Shown: in pieces, positions 1 through 12,536 of the stretch | Numbering within the stretch: position 1 is the stretch's first letter | Layout of the letters: each line of letters starts with the position of its first letter | From: Bimuria novae-zelandiae CBS 107.79 | Taxonomy: Eukaryota > Ascomycota > Dothideomycetes > Pleosporales > Didymosphaeriaceae | Direction: 5' to 3' | Length of the DNA stretch: 64,000 nt | Assembly: GCA_010015655.1 (NCBI GenBank) | Contig: ML976706.1 | Span: forward strand, 263,599-327,598 | The notes under the pieces: model-generated | Database searches by the model: none | The model's input: the letters and a program-made list of their open reading frames with translations, nothing else | Told to the model about the DNA's origin: nothing | Made by a program: the position numbers and the translations under genes

Positions 1-216
1 ATCGTGGTGGCTTGCGTGGGGCGTGCAATTGCGGCTCGCAACACCATCCCGAAATGTCACACCTGGGCACAGGCTTACGCACGTGTCGGACCTGAGAATA
101 ACTGGTCACATGCCGAAGCTACGCCGCATCGTCCGCACTGGGGTCTTGCGCATGTTCAACGTGATTTGAGTCTGGACGATTATGTCTGTCATTATTCGTT
201 ACTGGAGCCTACATAG
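1..216 (+). CDS. possible C-terminal end of a gene cut by the window edge
   Basis: An open frame runs from base 1 without a stop to the TAG at 214-216, about 71 codons, and has no ATG start, so the frame is open at the window edge. Base composition is balanced, unlike the AT-rich block that follows. The peptide contains WAQAYARVGPENNW and ends HYSLLEPT; I do not recognise a family, signal peptide or membrane segment. It may be the last exon of a gene lying to the left, or a chance open frame. Confidence 0.25.
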   Translation: MVVACVGRAIAARNTIPKCHTWAQAYARVGPENNWSHAEATPHRPHWGLAHVQRDLSLDDYVCHYSLLEPT

Positions 217-905
217 GTACCCAAAACATGGGTTTCCGATCGGAAATCACCCGGCCGTGTTCCGTTCGAGAAATACTGCGAACCCACAGGATCCGTGCGC
301 TGGCAGGTACTCAGGCGTTTGAAAATGCTACGGGCTTTTGAACTAGTCAGGCCTCTCACCAGAATGAAAGTGGGCTATTGAGGCCATAACAGAATCTTCA
401 GTTACCCAGCGACATCTTTTCTGGGTTGCTGCTTCCCTCATTAGCTTCGAAAATAATTAAGCCAGTAGCTTTCTTCTTGTCAGTCCAAGAATTTGAATCT
501 ACACTGGCCAGCAAGCGTATCCAGACCGAACTTCATCTCAGCCAAGGTGCCTTGAGCTCAATTGCCGTGGTAAGCTGCCCCTAGTTTTCAATTAAGACAA
601 ACTTGGCAGCTGCCTGACCTAATACTTCCTCGGTGAGCATCCTCAGCAATGGAGATAGTCTTTGGCGGTAAAAAGAACTCGCACCTGTCTTCACTAACCC
701 TTCGCGCCTTCCCTACCTAGCAGCCATTTTTTATCTGCTGCCTCAGGTCTCGTAACAGGGGCAAAGCAAATGCAAACTACATTAAAGGTTTAATCGAATT
801 TAGAGACTTCCCATTACCATGTTTAAAGCGTTAATGTATTTTCGTACGTTAAGGATGTATAGTTCAACCTAGCCTTAAGTAACAAGATGTAATTAGCAAA
901 TTTAA
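217..905. other. gene-poor flank before the transposon block
   Basis: Composition falls gradually from balanced to AT-rich. No supported coding frame, terminal repeat or RNA gene was found. The segment ends at the TA dinucleotide (906-907) that marks the left border of the outermost pogo-like element. Confidence 0.5.
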
Positions 906-3230
906 TAACGTACCCGGCAAGCGAGCGACCCATTCCACCAACTTTATCCAACGCTTTACCTAATAAATATAATGGCTCTACTAGTTATGGCTTAATTACC
1001 TTATAATAAAGCAGATATCTCCTTAGCTATTTTTACTATTTAATAGAACCAGGTATAAAGTATATAATAGTCTATACAGACATATAGCGTTCTCTAAATA
1101 ATAGTATAATAACAACGCGCTAGAATCGTTGTTTAGTATTATTATAAGCCTAGCTTAAAGAAGCTTACTAAGCTAAAAGAGAAAGTAATAACTTAGCATA
1201 TACTTAACCTAGATTTATAAGAATTTTGCCCACACTAGGTACTATATAAGATATAGTAAATAAGCTACATACTAAGCGAGGTGCTAGTAAGATTAGTGAG
1301 AAGTAGTTATATAACTTTATTTAGTAAATAAATAGCGTTACTACTTAATTTAGTCCCCTATAACGTATTCCACATGCGAGCTGCGCACCCGGACAAGCTA
1401 CACACTTTTTCTTAATAACACTAACTTATACTTCTTAATTATTACTATTATTATTAACACTATCTACGAATAACCTACTAAAAGTAATATTTAATTTAAA
1501 AAATTACTTTTTAGCTTTTTAGTAGGTTCGCACGTTATACCTTAGCTTATTATACTTATTATAAAGCCTTAGCAATGCGTGTTACTCTATCTACTATCCT
1601 TCTTACTTACTTACTAGCGCTGCCTCTTCGCAGGACGCTCTTTTATAGCTACTAGCTATAGTTCTTCTATAGGAAGTAGTGTTCCTTCAGCCTATATACG
1701 TGTTCTTCTATATACGTGTTCTTTTATATAAGCTACATTTACCTCCTTAAGCCCCTTAATTTAGGTCTTTATTAGTTTTAACTTATGCGCTATCTTTTAC
1801 GCGCCTTTTATAAATAATAATAATTTTTTTATTAGTATTAGAGAGCTTCAGAGAGTAATAATAAACTTTTTTAATATTAAAGTAAATTACTTTTTAATCT
1901 TATGCGTATTACTGAGTGTTTATAAGTATTAAAAAATATATTAGGAGGATTTATTGCACTAGTGCTGAAAGGAAATACTTAATAATAAGTTATATTAGTT
2001 AATAGATAGATTCTCCTCGTTCTATCTACTAAGGAGCGAAGTACATCGCGGGGTATGGAAGCTAGTCCCATATAGGGCTCGCTCCACACATGTAGTGTTT
2101 TGCAACACGACAGAGGCCTCGACGACCATTAACAGAATGCTCGCTCCTCCACACACGCATTCCTTGTGATTCGCGTAAGGCCTTTAAGATTATTAATCTA
2201 GCAAAATAGGTTTAATTAAAAAAGCTAGTAAAGTCTTTAATTATATATTTAATTAATCTAATTCTAACTATAAGTTCAAAGACACTAAACTAGCATTGTA
2301 AAAAATCTTTTTTAATTCATTTTTTATTAATTAACACGTTAAACGCATTAATAAACGCAAGTAAAAACTTAGTTTTAGTAATATAGTTAATATAATTTTA
2401 TATTAACTACTTAACTTAGCACGAGTATGCCTTTTTTAAGAATAAAAAATAACCTATATTTAGTAGTTATAAAATATATAATAAGTGCGATAGTATATAA
2501 AGATAAATATTTTTATTATTTTTATAATACTAATTAAAAGTAATAGTACTAACGTGTTTCATCACCAAGCCGGCCACATCACCGAGCCGACCACTAAGAA
2601 CATTAAAATACTAGATTATTGTCACGATGCCTATATATACTACCCTATGGCTTGTAACAATAGCTATCGTTACTCGTTCCTTTTGGGAATGTATGGCGAC
2701 GTGGTATAGGGTGACGTACATTACAATCATTCTAAATAAACTAAATTAACCTACTACAACAACAAAATTCTAGGTTATTTAAAATTATTACTATCTAGAA
2801 CCTTAGCCATACAGGTTCTTTTATTATGGCCTGGTTAGCTACACGCGCTATAGTAATGTGCACTATACGTGGCATCCTCTGCGTGTACCCTCTTCGCAGA
2901 GGCTTCTTCCTCCCCTACAACCTCACTGCGAGCTTTAGCTCTTGTCTGGCTACCTGCCTTTATTATTATAACTCTAGAGTGCTACACGTACTTTCTTTTA
3001 TGTGTTTTCTTCTTATTTATCTTCTCTAGGGCTGCCTTTACGCTATAAAGGTCCTTGCCTAATAAGTTATGTATATAAAAGGCCTTTATTACGCTTTTTA
3101 TAACCTTATTAAGCTCTGCTTTCATACCTAAAGGAGATAAATTACTAAAGTTTCTAAATCTCTTAATAATTAATAATAATTAAGAGTCTAATTCGTGCGT
3201 ATTATCAAGTACTTTAGACTACTATAAAAG

Positions 3231-3746
3231 TGTTACGATCACGAACCCCACAAGAACAAGGGAACTAGACAATTACGCTAAGAGAGTAATTGTTAGCGAA
3301 ATGACTACGCTGGAGGAACATATAAAAGCGCGGGGTAGCTTAGGTTAGTAATTATATAATAAAGTCCCGCATAAGCGAGAAGTCCTATATAAAGGTTAAG
3401 ACTATAGTAAGTTCTAGGGGCTACTTCTAAAAGAAAGATCTTAGCGGGACTATAATAATAATTTTAATAATAGTCAGGACTAAGATAGATAGTATATAAT
3501 TTAATAGTTTCTTTATACTTTTCCTACTCTTTATAGTTAATTTAACATACTACGAGTACATCTCCTATAATAAGTTAGTAAATCTCTTAGTTAGTTATTC
3601 TATAGTTTGTTATAGAATTAGATTATTCTTAACCTACTTTATAGCTATTACTAGCTTTTAACTACTAAATATCTATAAGGCGCTTTATCCTTAATCTATT
3701 CTTCCCTAACCTAAAATAGGCTTAGGTACGTAGAGGTCTTATAACA
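3231..3746 (+). repeat. 5' LTR of the Gypsy element
   Basis: 516 bp, starts TGTTACGATCACGAACC and ends TATAACA. It aligns over its full length with 14,406-14,921, with differences that are mostly C/T and G/A. A related but longer solo copy is at 37,303-37,851. Confidence 0.95.
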
Positions 3747-6427
3747 CTTTAACTACCTAAAAGTTAAAGATAATAAAATAGCTATAATAGCTACTATAGT
3801 AAGGATCTTAATAGGAAGCGTAGCTTTTATTTAAAGAATAATAAAGGATAAAGTAAGAAAGCTTAGAATATTTAAGTAGTAATAGCTATACTACGGACAC
3901 TGACACCTATACTATAATTTTATTAATAATTATAAACTAACAAAAACTACTATAAATATTTCCCTAATAAATAGTTACGATACTATAAGTAACTAGGATA
4001 GTAGAAGTACTTTAATAATAAATGCTAAATATACGAAGTAAATAAAGAAGCTATAAGCTAGTACTTTAAAGGTATAGACGTAGGATTAATAATAATTATA
4101 AGAAACTAATAAATAGAGGGTATAAGTTCTAATTACTTATAATAGATTAGATAGCTAAACTATAATAGGAATGGTCTAGCACACCTGTATTAAAAGAATA
4201 AGGAGTAGTATTAGAAATAACACTATTATATAGGGATTTAAAATTTTAAAAATGTCTAGTTACAGGATGCAAACGACACGGAGAACTTTAAAAAAAAGAA
4301 GAGGTCTAGCGAATTAAGGATACTAAAAGTACCTATAAAGCGCTTTACGAAAAGTAATAGAAAAAGACTAAAACTAACCTTAAAATAAATAAAGCTATAT
4401 AAACCGAGATTGAGTAGGCTAAGGCGTTTTAGGACATTGCTAAGCAGGCTAATAATAAGTCGGAAAACTAGGGCGCTACTAGACGAAAGACCTTACTAGT
4501 AGAGACGCGACCATGAAGGCAAAAAGGGTAGAAATAGATATAAGTAACCTATAATTAACTAATGAAGTTATAATTAGTAATTACTAAGTAATAGTGCTAA
4601 TAGACCCTAGAGCGACGTAATATCTAATTTCTCTTAAAATAGTAGAGAAATATAACCTGCTATACTAAAATAAGGAAATACTAGTATAGGTAGAAATAGC
4701 AGATAGGACGCTATCCTAAGGATATAGTAAAGGCTAGTTATGCCTTAAAATAACGCTATTACCTATTAGCCTAAATAAATTCTAGAGCTAATATAGCTTT
4801 ACGATAATAGATTTTAAAAGCTTAAAGTAATTATTAGTTATAATTAGCTTCTAAAATATAATCCGATTATTAACTAGCAAAAGAAGACGCTACTTAGCTA
4901 AGAACTTACGTTAAAGGTTACTAACATACGTAAATTATAAAAGATATAGCTATTGACTCTAAATACACTAGTAGGGCGGGTTAAAAGGTAGACTAAAGAA
5001 CTTTTAGCTACTAAAATTACAAAAGTTATAGAAGAAAATCTAGGCTAATTAAGGCTAATTTAGATATAATACTTAGGCCTAAAAGAAAAGGTAAAAGCTA
5101 ATAATATTTCCTTAGAATACTAAGTGTATACAGAACGCTTTAAAGAGATTAAAGGAAAAGAATAATTAAAATACTAAAAATAAAATTATAAAATACCCTG
5201 AGTAGAAGGCACAAAGCTACGCTTAAAATAACTATACCTAATATCTACAGACTAAGAAAAAGAAGTATAAGATTACTTAAAAAAGAATCTAGTAAAATAG
5301 TATATTTAAAGAAGTTAAAGCCAGGCAGCTTTTCCTATACTTTAGGTACCTAAGAAGAATAGGAAGCTACGACTTTATATAGATTATAAATAGCTAAATA
5401 AGGCTATAATTAAAAACTAGTACCTATTACCCTTAATCACGGAGCTAATAGATAGACTTTAGGGAGCTAAGTAGGTAACAAAATTTAATATATATAATAA
5501 ATATTACTATATATAAATAGTAAAGGAATACGAGTAGAAGACTGCGTTTAGGACCTAATATAGCTTATATAAATACTCAGTAATGCCCTTTAGACTAACA
5601 AACGCGCGTGTAATATTTTAGACACTAATTAATAAAGTACTATATAAATACCAAGATATATTCTGTATAGCATACCTTAATAACGTACTTATTTATTTTA
5701 CTAGGGCATTTAAGGAGCATATAGAATATATAACGAAAGTATGAGTAAAAATAAAAAAGTATTAATTACTCTTTTACCCAGAAAAGTGTGAATTTCACGT
5801 TATAAAAATAAAGTACTTCGGATTTATCATCTTAAGGGAAGGCGTAGCTATAGACTTAAAAACATTACTATTTAACTAGAATAGCTAGACCCTAAGTAAG
5901 TAAAAGACATTTAGTCTTTCTTAGGGTTTACTAACTTCTACTAGAAGTTTATTAAGCACTATTCTAAGACTATAGCACTAATAACGGAACCTATAAAAAG
6001 ATAAATAAATAGGCTTTGCTAAGGAGGCTAAGAAGGCTTTTAAGAGGCTAAAAACGCTCTTTTTATAAGCACCACTATTATAGATGCATAATCTAAGAAG
6101 ACTTATAAAAATGGAGATAGATATATTAGACTACGCACTAAGAGCAATACTGTTATAATAGTATAAGGATAAAAAAATAGAGGCTAGTATTTTTCTATTT
6201 AAGGAAGTTCTTAGGAGCAAAACTTAATTGTAACCTATATAATAAGGAACTAATTAGGATAGTAAATTCTTTTAAATAATAAAAAGCTTAACTTACTAGA
6301 GTACGCTTTAAAATAGAGGTATAAATAGACTACTAAAACTTTACTAACTTTATATTAATAAAAAAGCTTAACTAATAACAAGTATAATAGGCTAAATTCT
6401 TAACAAATTTTAATTTTATAGTATACT

Positions 6428-8346
6428 TGTTGCAAAAGGCACCTTGCTAGAGCTTTTGCGCTAGCTAGGGTTAAGCCAAGTAGCCAAACAGTCAAGCACG
6501 CGATCCCCTAAACCTATAAATAGCTAGTTGTTATAGAGCTTCTTCTCTTTAATATACTTTATTTTTAAGCTCCTTAATTATTATAACTATGCTCTATAGT
6601 AATAAGCCTAGTACTTTTATAACGCTTTATAATATACTTGCTTTATACTAGCTAATAATTATAATAATAAACTATTTTTTACTCTTTATTATCCTTATGC
6701 TTACGTCTTAATGCTTATAACCTATAATAACGCTAGACTATATAATAACCACTATAAAGCTCTTAGTAAGTAACTAATTTATAAATTAAAACTTATTCCT
6801 ATCTTAGTACGCGTAGCTTAAGTACCACGTAAAAACTTAAAGAATATAAAGTTATATTAACCTTAAGGCTACTAAGTAAATAAATATATATAATTAAGCT
6901 CTAAAGATACTAAATATAAATACTAGGGGCAAGTCCTATATATAATAGCTTAAGCGCTATAAGCTAAAGTCTACTATTAATAATTAACTTATAATAAAGC
7001 TTTAAGCACTCTAGAACTAGGTTTATATTATAATTAATTTATAAAGGCTAAAGCTTATAATACTATAGTTAAGTAAGTAGTAGATGCTATAGGCGCTAAT
7101 TAGAGAACTTAAGAATAATTTCTATCTAAGCGATAATAATTAGAAGGAGCAGGTATAATATACATATAAAGAGATTACCCTACGCCCATAGAGCAGCAGA
7201 ACAATAAATATAACTAAATAGCTATCTAAATAGAACCGCGCACACGCTAACGCTGTGCTCCTAGATCTCCTAAAGATAAAGGGTACGCTGCTAATAAAGG
7301 ATTTTTTACGCTTAGTATTACAATATAACTATAAGTAGGCTTAGAGAGAGCTTAATAACCTATCGCGACTAGGCATAGTAGCAACTCTATCTTTAAAAGG
7401 ATACGCTTGCTAGCTCGCGTAGCTTAGCTAAATAACTAAGTACATAAAAATATACGCTACGCTTAGAGGGCGTACTCTTAATATAAGCTATAAGTGCCTA
7501 TATAAAGTAAATAGCTAGTATTAATAAAAGCTTATAAAGTATAACCGTTTTTAGTACGCGCTCTAGGGAGAAGCATTTTATAAATTTTATAATAAGTTTA
7601 TAAGTAAAGAGATTAGTAAAATTAAAAGCTAAATTTAAAAAAAATTAGTAAAAGTTATTATTAACTAAGTTTAAATATAAAGGATAGGTAGTAGACTCTT
7701 CTTTAGTCTTTTTAGGGAATATTAAAGTATAGATTATAGTAAGCCTATAAGTAAGTAAGCCTTTACTAGCTAGGCGCTATAATCCTATAGCTACCTATTC
7801 TTTTATTTATTTACGTAGGTACTCGCATGGGTTACGTTATAAGTAAATAATTACCTTTAAATATTTATTAAAGCATTATAGTAAAAGTACGCTACTTTTT
7901 TTATTTTTTTATTGTTTTACGCAGGTACTCGCGCGGATTACGTTATAAGTAAATAATTATCTTTAAACGTTTATTAAAGCTTTATAGTAGAAGTACGCTG
8001 CTCCTTTTCTACTTTTCTTCTAGAACTATATATAAACTAGCTACTTAGACTAATTACCTAGTAAGCTAGAGATCTAAGCTAGACGCTTTTTAAGCTCTAC
8101 GCGTAAGTTTACTACCTTTTATACTTTAAGTTATTATTTAGTTTATTTTACTATGCTTTATAAGCTAGGGGGTGTATTATAAAAGGTACTTTATTAGAGC
8201 TTTTTACACTAGCTAAAGTTAAGTTAAATAGCTAAATAGCTAAGCACGTGATCTTTTAAACTTATAAATAGTTAGTTATTATAAAGCTTCTTCTCCTTAA
8301 TAGACTTTGTTTTCGAGCTCCCTGATCGTTGTGACTGTACGCCATA
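6428..8346 (+). mobile_element. small non-autonomous LTR element, copy A
   Basis: Terminal direct repeats of 171 bp (6,428-6,598) and 174 bp (8,173-8,346) begin TGT and end in a degraded CCACA. The flanks carry a perfect TSD, ATACT, at 6,423-6,427 and 8,347-8,351. A short G-rich purine tract precedes the 3' LTR. The 1.57-kb interior shows no reverse transcriptase, integrase or protease motif. It contains an imperfect tandem duplication of about 100 bp at roughly 7,805-8,010 that is also present in copy B. It is inserted in the integrase region of the Gypsy element. Size and content fit a TRIM/LARD-type element that would depend on a relative for movement. Confidence 0.88.
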
Positions 8347-9135
8347 ATACTATTAACTAGGAACGCTTAACGGCGTAGCGGACGCCTTAAGTTAAAGATT
8401 AGACCGTACTAAAGATAAACTAGAGCTATATAATGCAGTACTATAAGTAAAAAGTAATAAAACTATTAAATATACTTAACAAATAATTAAGGCCTGTACC
8501 GCTAGTCTGCATTATACAGGACTAAAGGTATATAATTTTTAGGACTATAGCTAACTTATAACAGAATAATACGAGGAATACAACCTATTTTAGAACAGAA
8601 TTAATAAAACACGATAAGATTATAGAAATAAAGTTATTATAAGACTAGAATATAAAGAAACCCTAATTAGAAGGCTACACGAACTTAGAGAATAGGAATA
8701 CCTTAGTATTAAAGAACTAACGCGCCAAATCGCAAACAAATACTCTATTTTTAAACTTAAGTAGACAGTAATTAAGGTTATAAGTAACTATTTAGCATGC
8801 TATAAAAATAAGCTAAAGAGATATAAGCCTTACGGCCTATTATAATTATTATAAGTAGCTAAACGACTTTAGTAGAGTATAATAATAAACTTCGTAGTAA
8901 AGCTCTTACGATCGCTATAACTAGGAACGAAGCAAATATATAACACTATTATAGTAATAGTAGACCGCCTAACTAAGGTAGCTAATTTTAGACCTATAGA
9001 AGAATCTATACTGCCTAAAAAACTAGCCTACGAGGTGGATAACGCAGTATTTATAAAATATAGACTACTAAAGGAATTTATTATAGATAAAGACAAGTTC
9101 TTTACGTCTAAGTACTAGAATACCTTTATAGTAGC

Positions 9136-11060
9136 TGTGGCGCACAGTCACAACGATCAGGGAGCTCGAAAATAAAGTCTATTAAGGAGAGGAAGCTCTA
9201 TAATAACTAGCTATTTATAAGTTTAAAGAATTACGTGCTTAGCTATTTAACTACCTAGCTTAACCCTAACTAGCGTAAAAAGCTTTAGTAAGGTGCCTTT
9301 TATAATACACCCCCTAGCTTATAAAGTATAGTATAATAAGCTAAATAGTAACTTAAAGTATAAAAGGTAGTAAACTTGCGCGTAGAGCTTAAAAAGCGTC
9401 TAGCTTAGATCTCTAGCTTACTAGGTAATTAGTCTAAGTAGCTAGTGTATATATAGTTCTAAGAGAAAGGTAAAGAAGAAAAAAAGCAGCGTACTTTTAC
9501 TATAGAGCTTTAATAAATATTTAAAAGTAATTATTTACTTATAACGTAACCCGCGCAAGTACCTGCGTAAAAAAGTAAAAAAATAAAAAGAGGAGCGTAC
9601 TTTTACTATAAAGCTTTAATAAACGTTTAAGAGTAATTATTTACTTGCAACGTAGCCCGTGCGAGTACCTATATATATAAATATAAAAAATAGGTAGCTA
9701 TAAAATTATAGTATTTAGCTAGTAAAGGCTTACTTGCCTATAGGCTTACTATAATTTATACTTTAATATTTTTTAAAAAAACTGGAGGAGGGTCTACTAT
9801 CTACCTTTTATACTTAAGCTTAGTTATTAATACCTTCTACTAAACCTTTTAAATTTAGCTTTTAATTTTACTAATCTCTTTACTTATAAGCTTATTATAA
9901 AGCTTATAAAGAGCTTCTCCCTAGAGCGCGTACTAAAGGCAGTTATACTTTATAAGCTTCTATTAATACTAGCTATTTACTTTATATAAATACTTATAGC
10001 TTATATTAGGAGTGCGCCTTTTAAGCGTAGCGTACATGCTTATATACTTAGTTATTTAATCAAGCTACGCGAGCTAGCAAGCGTATCCTTTTAGAGATAG
10101 AGTTACTACTACGCCTAGTTATAATAGGTTATTAAGCTCTCTCTAAATATACTTATAGTTATATTATAGTGCTAAGCGTAGGAAATCTTTTATTAGCAGC
10201 GTACCCTTTATCTTTAAGAAATCTAGGAGTACAGCGTTAGCGTGTGCACGGTTCTATTTAAATAACTATTTAGTTATGTCTGTTGTTCTGCTGCTCTATG
10301 GGCGTAGGGTAACCTCTTTATATATATATCGTACCTGCTCCTTCTAATTATTATTACTTAGATAAAAAAAATTCTTAAGTTCTCTAATTATCGCCTGCAG
10401 CATCTACTACTTACTTAATTATAATATTATATGCTCTAACCTTTATAAATTAATTATAGTATAGACCTAGTTCTAAAGTACCTAAAGCTTTATTACGAGC
10501 TAACTATAAATAGTAGACTCTAGCTTATAGCGCTTAAGCTATTATATATAGGGCTTACCCTTAGTATTTATATTTAGTCGCTTTAGAGCCTAGTTATATA
10601 TATTTATCTACTTAAGACTTTTAGGGTTAATATAACTTTATATTCCTTAAGCCTTCGCGTGATACTTAAGCTACGCATACTAAAATAGGAATAAGTTATA
10701 ATTTATAAGTTAGTTACTTACTAAGAGCTTCGTAGTAGTTATTATATAGTTTAGCTTTATTATAGATTATAAGCGTTAAGACGTAAGCGTAAGGATAATA
10801 AAGAGTAAGAAATAGTTTATTACTATAATTATTAGCTAATATAAAGTAAGTATATTATAAAGTGTTATAAAAGTACTAGGGTTATAACTATAGCGTATAG
10901 TTATAATAATTAGGGAGCTCGAAAATAAAGTTTATTAAGGAGAGAAAGCTCTATAATAACTAGCTATTTATAGGTTTAGGGGATCGCGTGCTTGGCTGCT
11001 TGGCTACTTGGCTTAACCCTAGCTAGCGCAGAAAGCTCTAGTAAGGTGCCTTTTACAACA
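9136..11060 (-). mobile_element. small non-autonomous LTR element, copy B (inverted)
   Basis: This is a full second copy of the element at 6,428-8,346 in opposite orientation, 1,925 bp, with its own perfect TSD, GTAGC, at 9,131-9,135 and 11,061-11,065. The minus-strand 5' LTR begins TGTTGTAAAAGG and the 3' LTR begins TGTATTATAAAAGG; the same two-base difference separates the LTRs of copy A. The shared interior includes the tandem duplication (about 9,490-9,680). It interrupts the same integrase gene 789 bp downstream of copy A. Confidence 0.9.
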
Positions 11061-12536
11061 GTAGCTCTAAATATTAATAGAAAGCTTTTAACAAGTTTCC
11101 ACCCCTAGACTAATAGACAAACAGAACGTATAAATTAAACTTTAGAATAGTATCTATAATTCTACGTTTATAAATAATAGGATAATTAGGTAGAGTTAAT
11201 ACTAATAGCCTAGCTAGTATATAATAGCGCAAGGTTAGGAATAGCATAGTACTCTCTATACTACGCTAACTAGAGATACGAGCTAATTACTTACTAAGAT
11301 TTAAAAAATATAAAGAGTATTTTTATAAGCGCCTAAAATAAGGCCTAAAAGATAAAGGAACCTAACGAAGTCTTATAAGAATAAATTAACTAAAATGCTC
11401 TTATAGCGTCTAAAAACGCAAATAAGCAAAAGATTAAGGGACTAATCCTTAAAAAAGGGGATAAAGTCTTCCTATTATAAAAAAAATTTAAGAATAAAAT
11501 AACCTAGCAGAAAACTAAATTAACTTTAAGTAGGCCGCTTTGAGGTTTAAGAGACCAAGGGATTAGTTATACTAAAGCTACTTTTACTACTAAGTATAAA
11601 GATATATCCTATATTTTATAAATTACTTTTAGAACTAGCACTACCAAACGCTCTAGTTAAGACCTAGTTAGACTTAAAAAATAATAAGTATAAGGCTAAA
11701 GAAATTAGGCAGCCAAAGATAGTCTAAGGTTAGCCTAAATACTTAGTTAAGTAGAAGTGATAGCTAGAATAATATAATACCTAAGAATTAAAAGACAATC
11801 TTATAAATTATAGAAAATTAGTAATAGATTATTACTAATTACACCCTTAGACGGAAAATCAGCGAGGAAGGAGAAAAAATTAAAAATTAAAAAAGGTTAA
11901 ACTTAATTATCGAAGAATTAGCTTATAACTAGCTTAAGTTAGCCCTTAAAGATGCGAGTTGCGATAGTTCGTAAATATTAGTAGTATTTATACTTTTTAG
12001 ATTCCTCTTCTTTCTTTATTTCTCTAAGAGCTCTATTACATTAGTAACGTAAAAATTATGCTCAGTATAACTATACTATTTCTCTTTAACCTTAGTAAGT
12101 TTACAACGGAGATAAGTAATTATAGAGGCTAAGCGAGTAAACTCCTTAGTAGCTAGGGCTTAATGCTTTTTAATTATAAGTAACTTTGAATACTTATTAC
12201 GCTTTTCTTTCTAAACACGCTCCTAGTTTTTTTTTTTTTAGAAACCTATAGACTATATAGAGCATAGATAGAGATATAATTAGTAAACTCCTTAGAAGTA
12301 GTATTTATAAAGTAACGTACCTTATCTTCTAATAGCGCTTGTAACTAAATATTATTTTAAGACCTTAAGATTCTAACTTATCTATACAGTCACGATAGGT
12401 AGCAATAAATAAGTAAAGAGCTTTTAGTATCGTTAGTAAGGCGAGGGAAATCTAGAGGAGGCTATAACTTACCTTAGGAAGTAGGGACACGTACTTTTAT
12501 AAAAACTAAAATTTATATACTAATAGTATAGTAATA

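Noticed and set aside
2826..3029. 67-codon plus-strand open frame
   Set aside because: It lies in the left piece of P3, on the strand opposite to its transposase; a shadow of a lightly mutated transposon segment.
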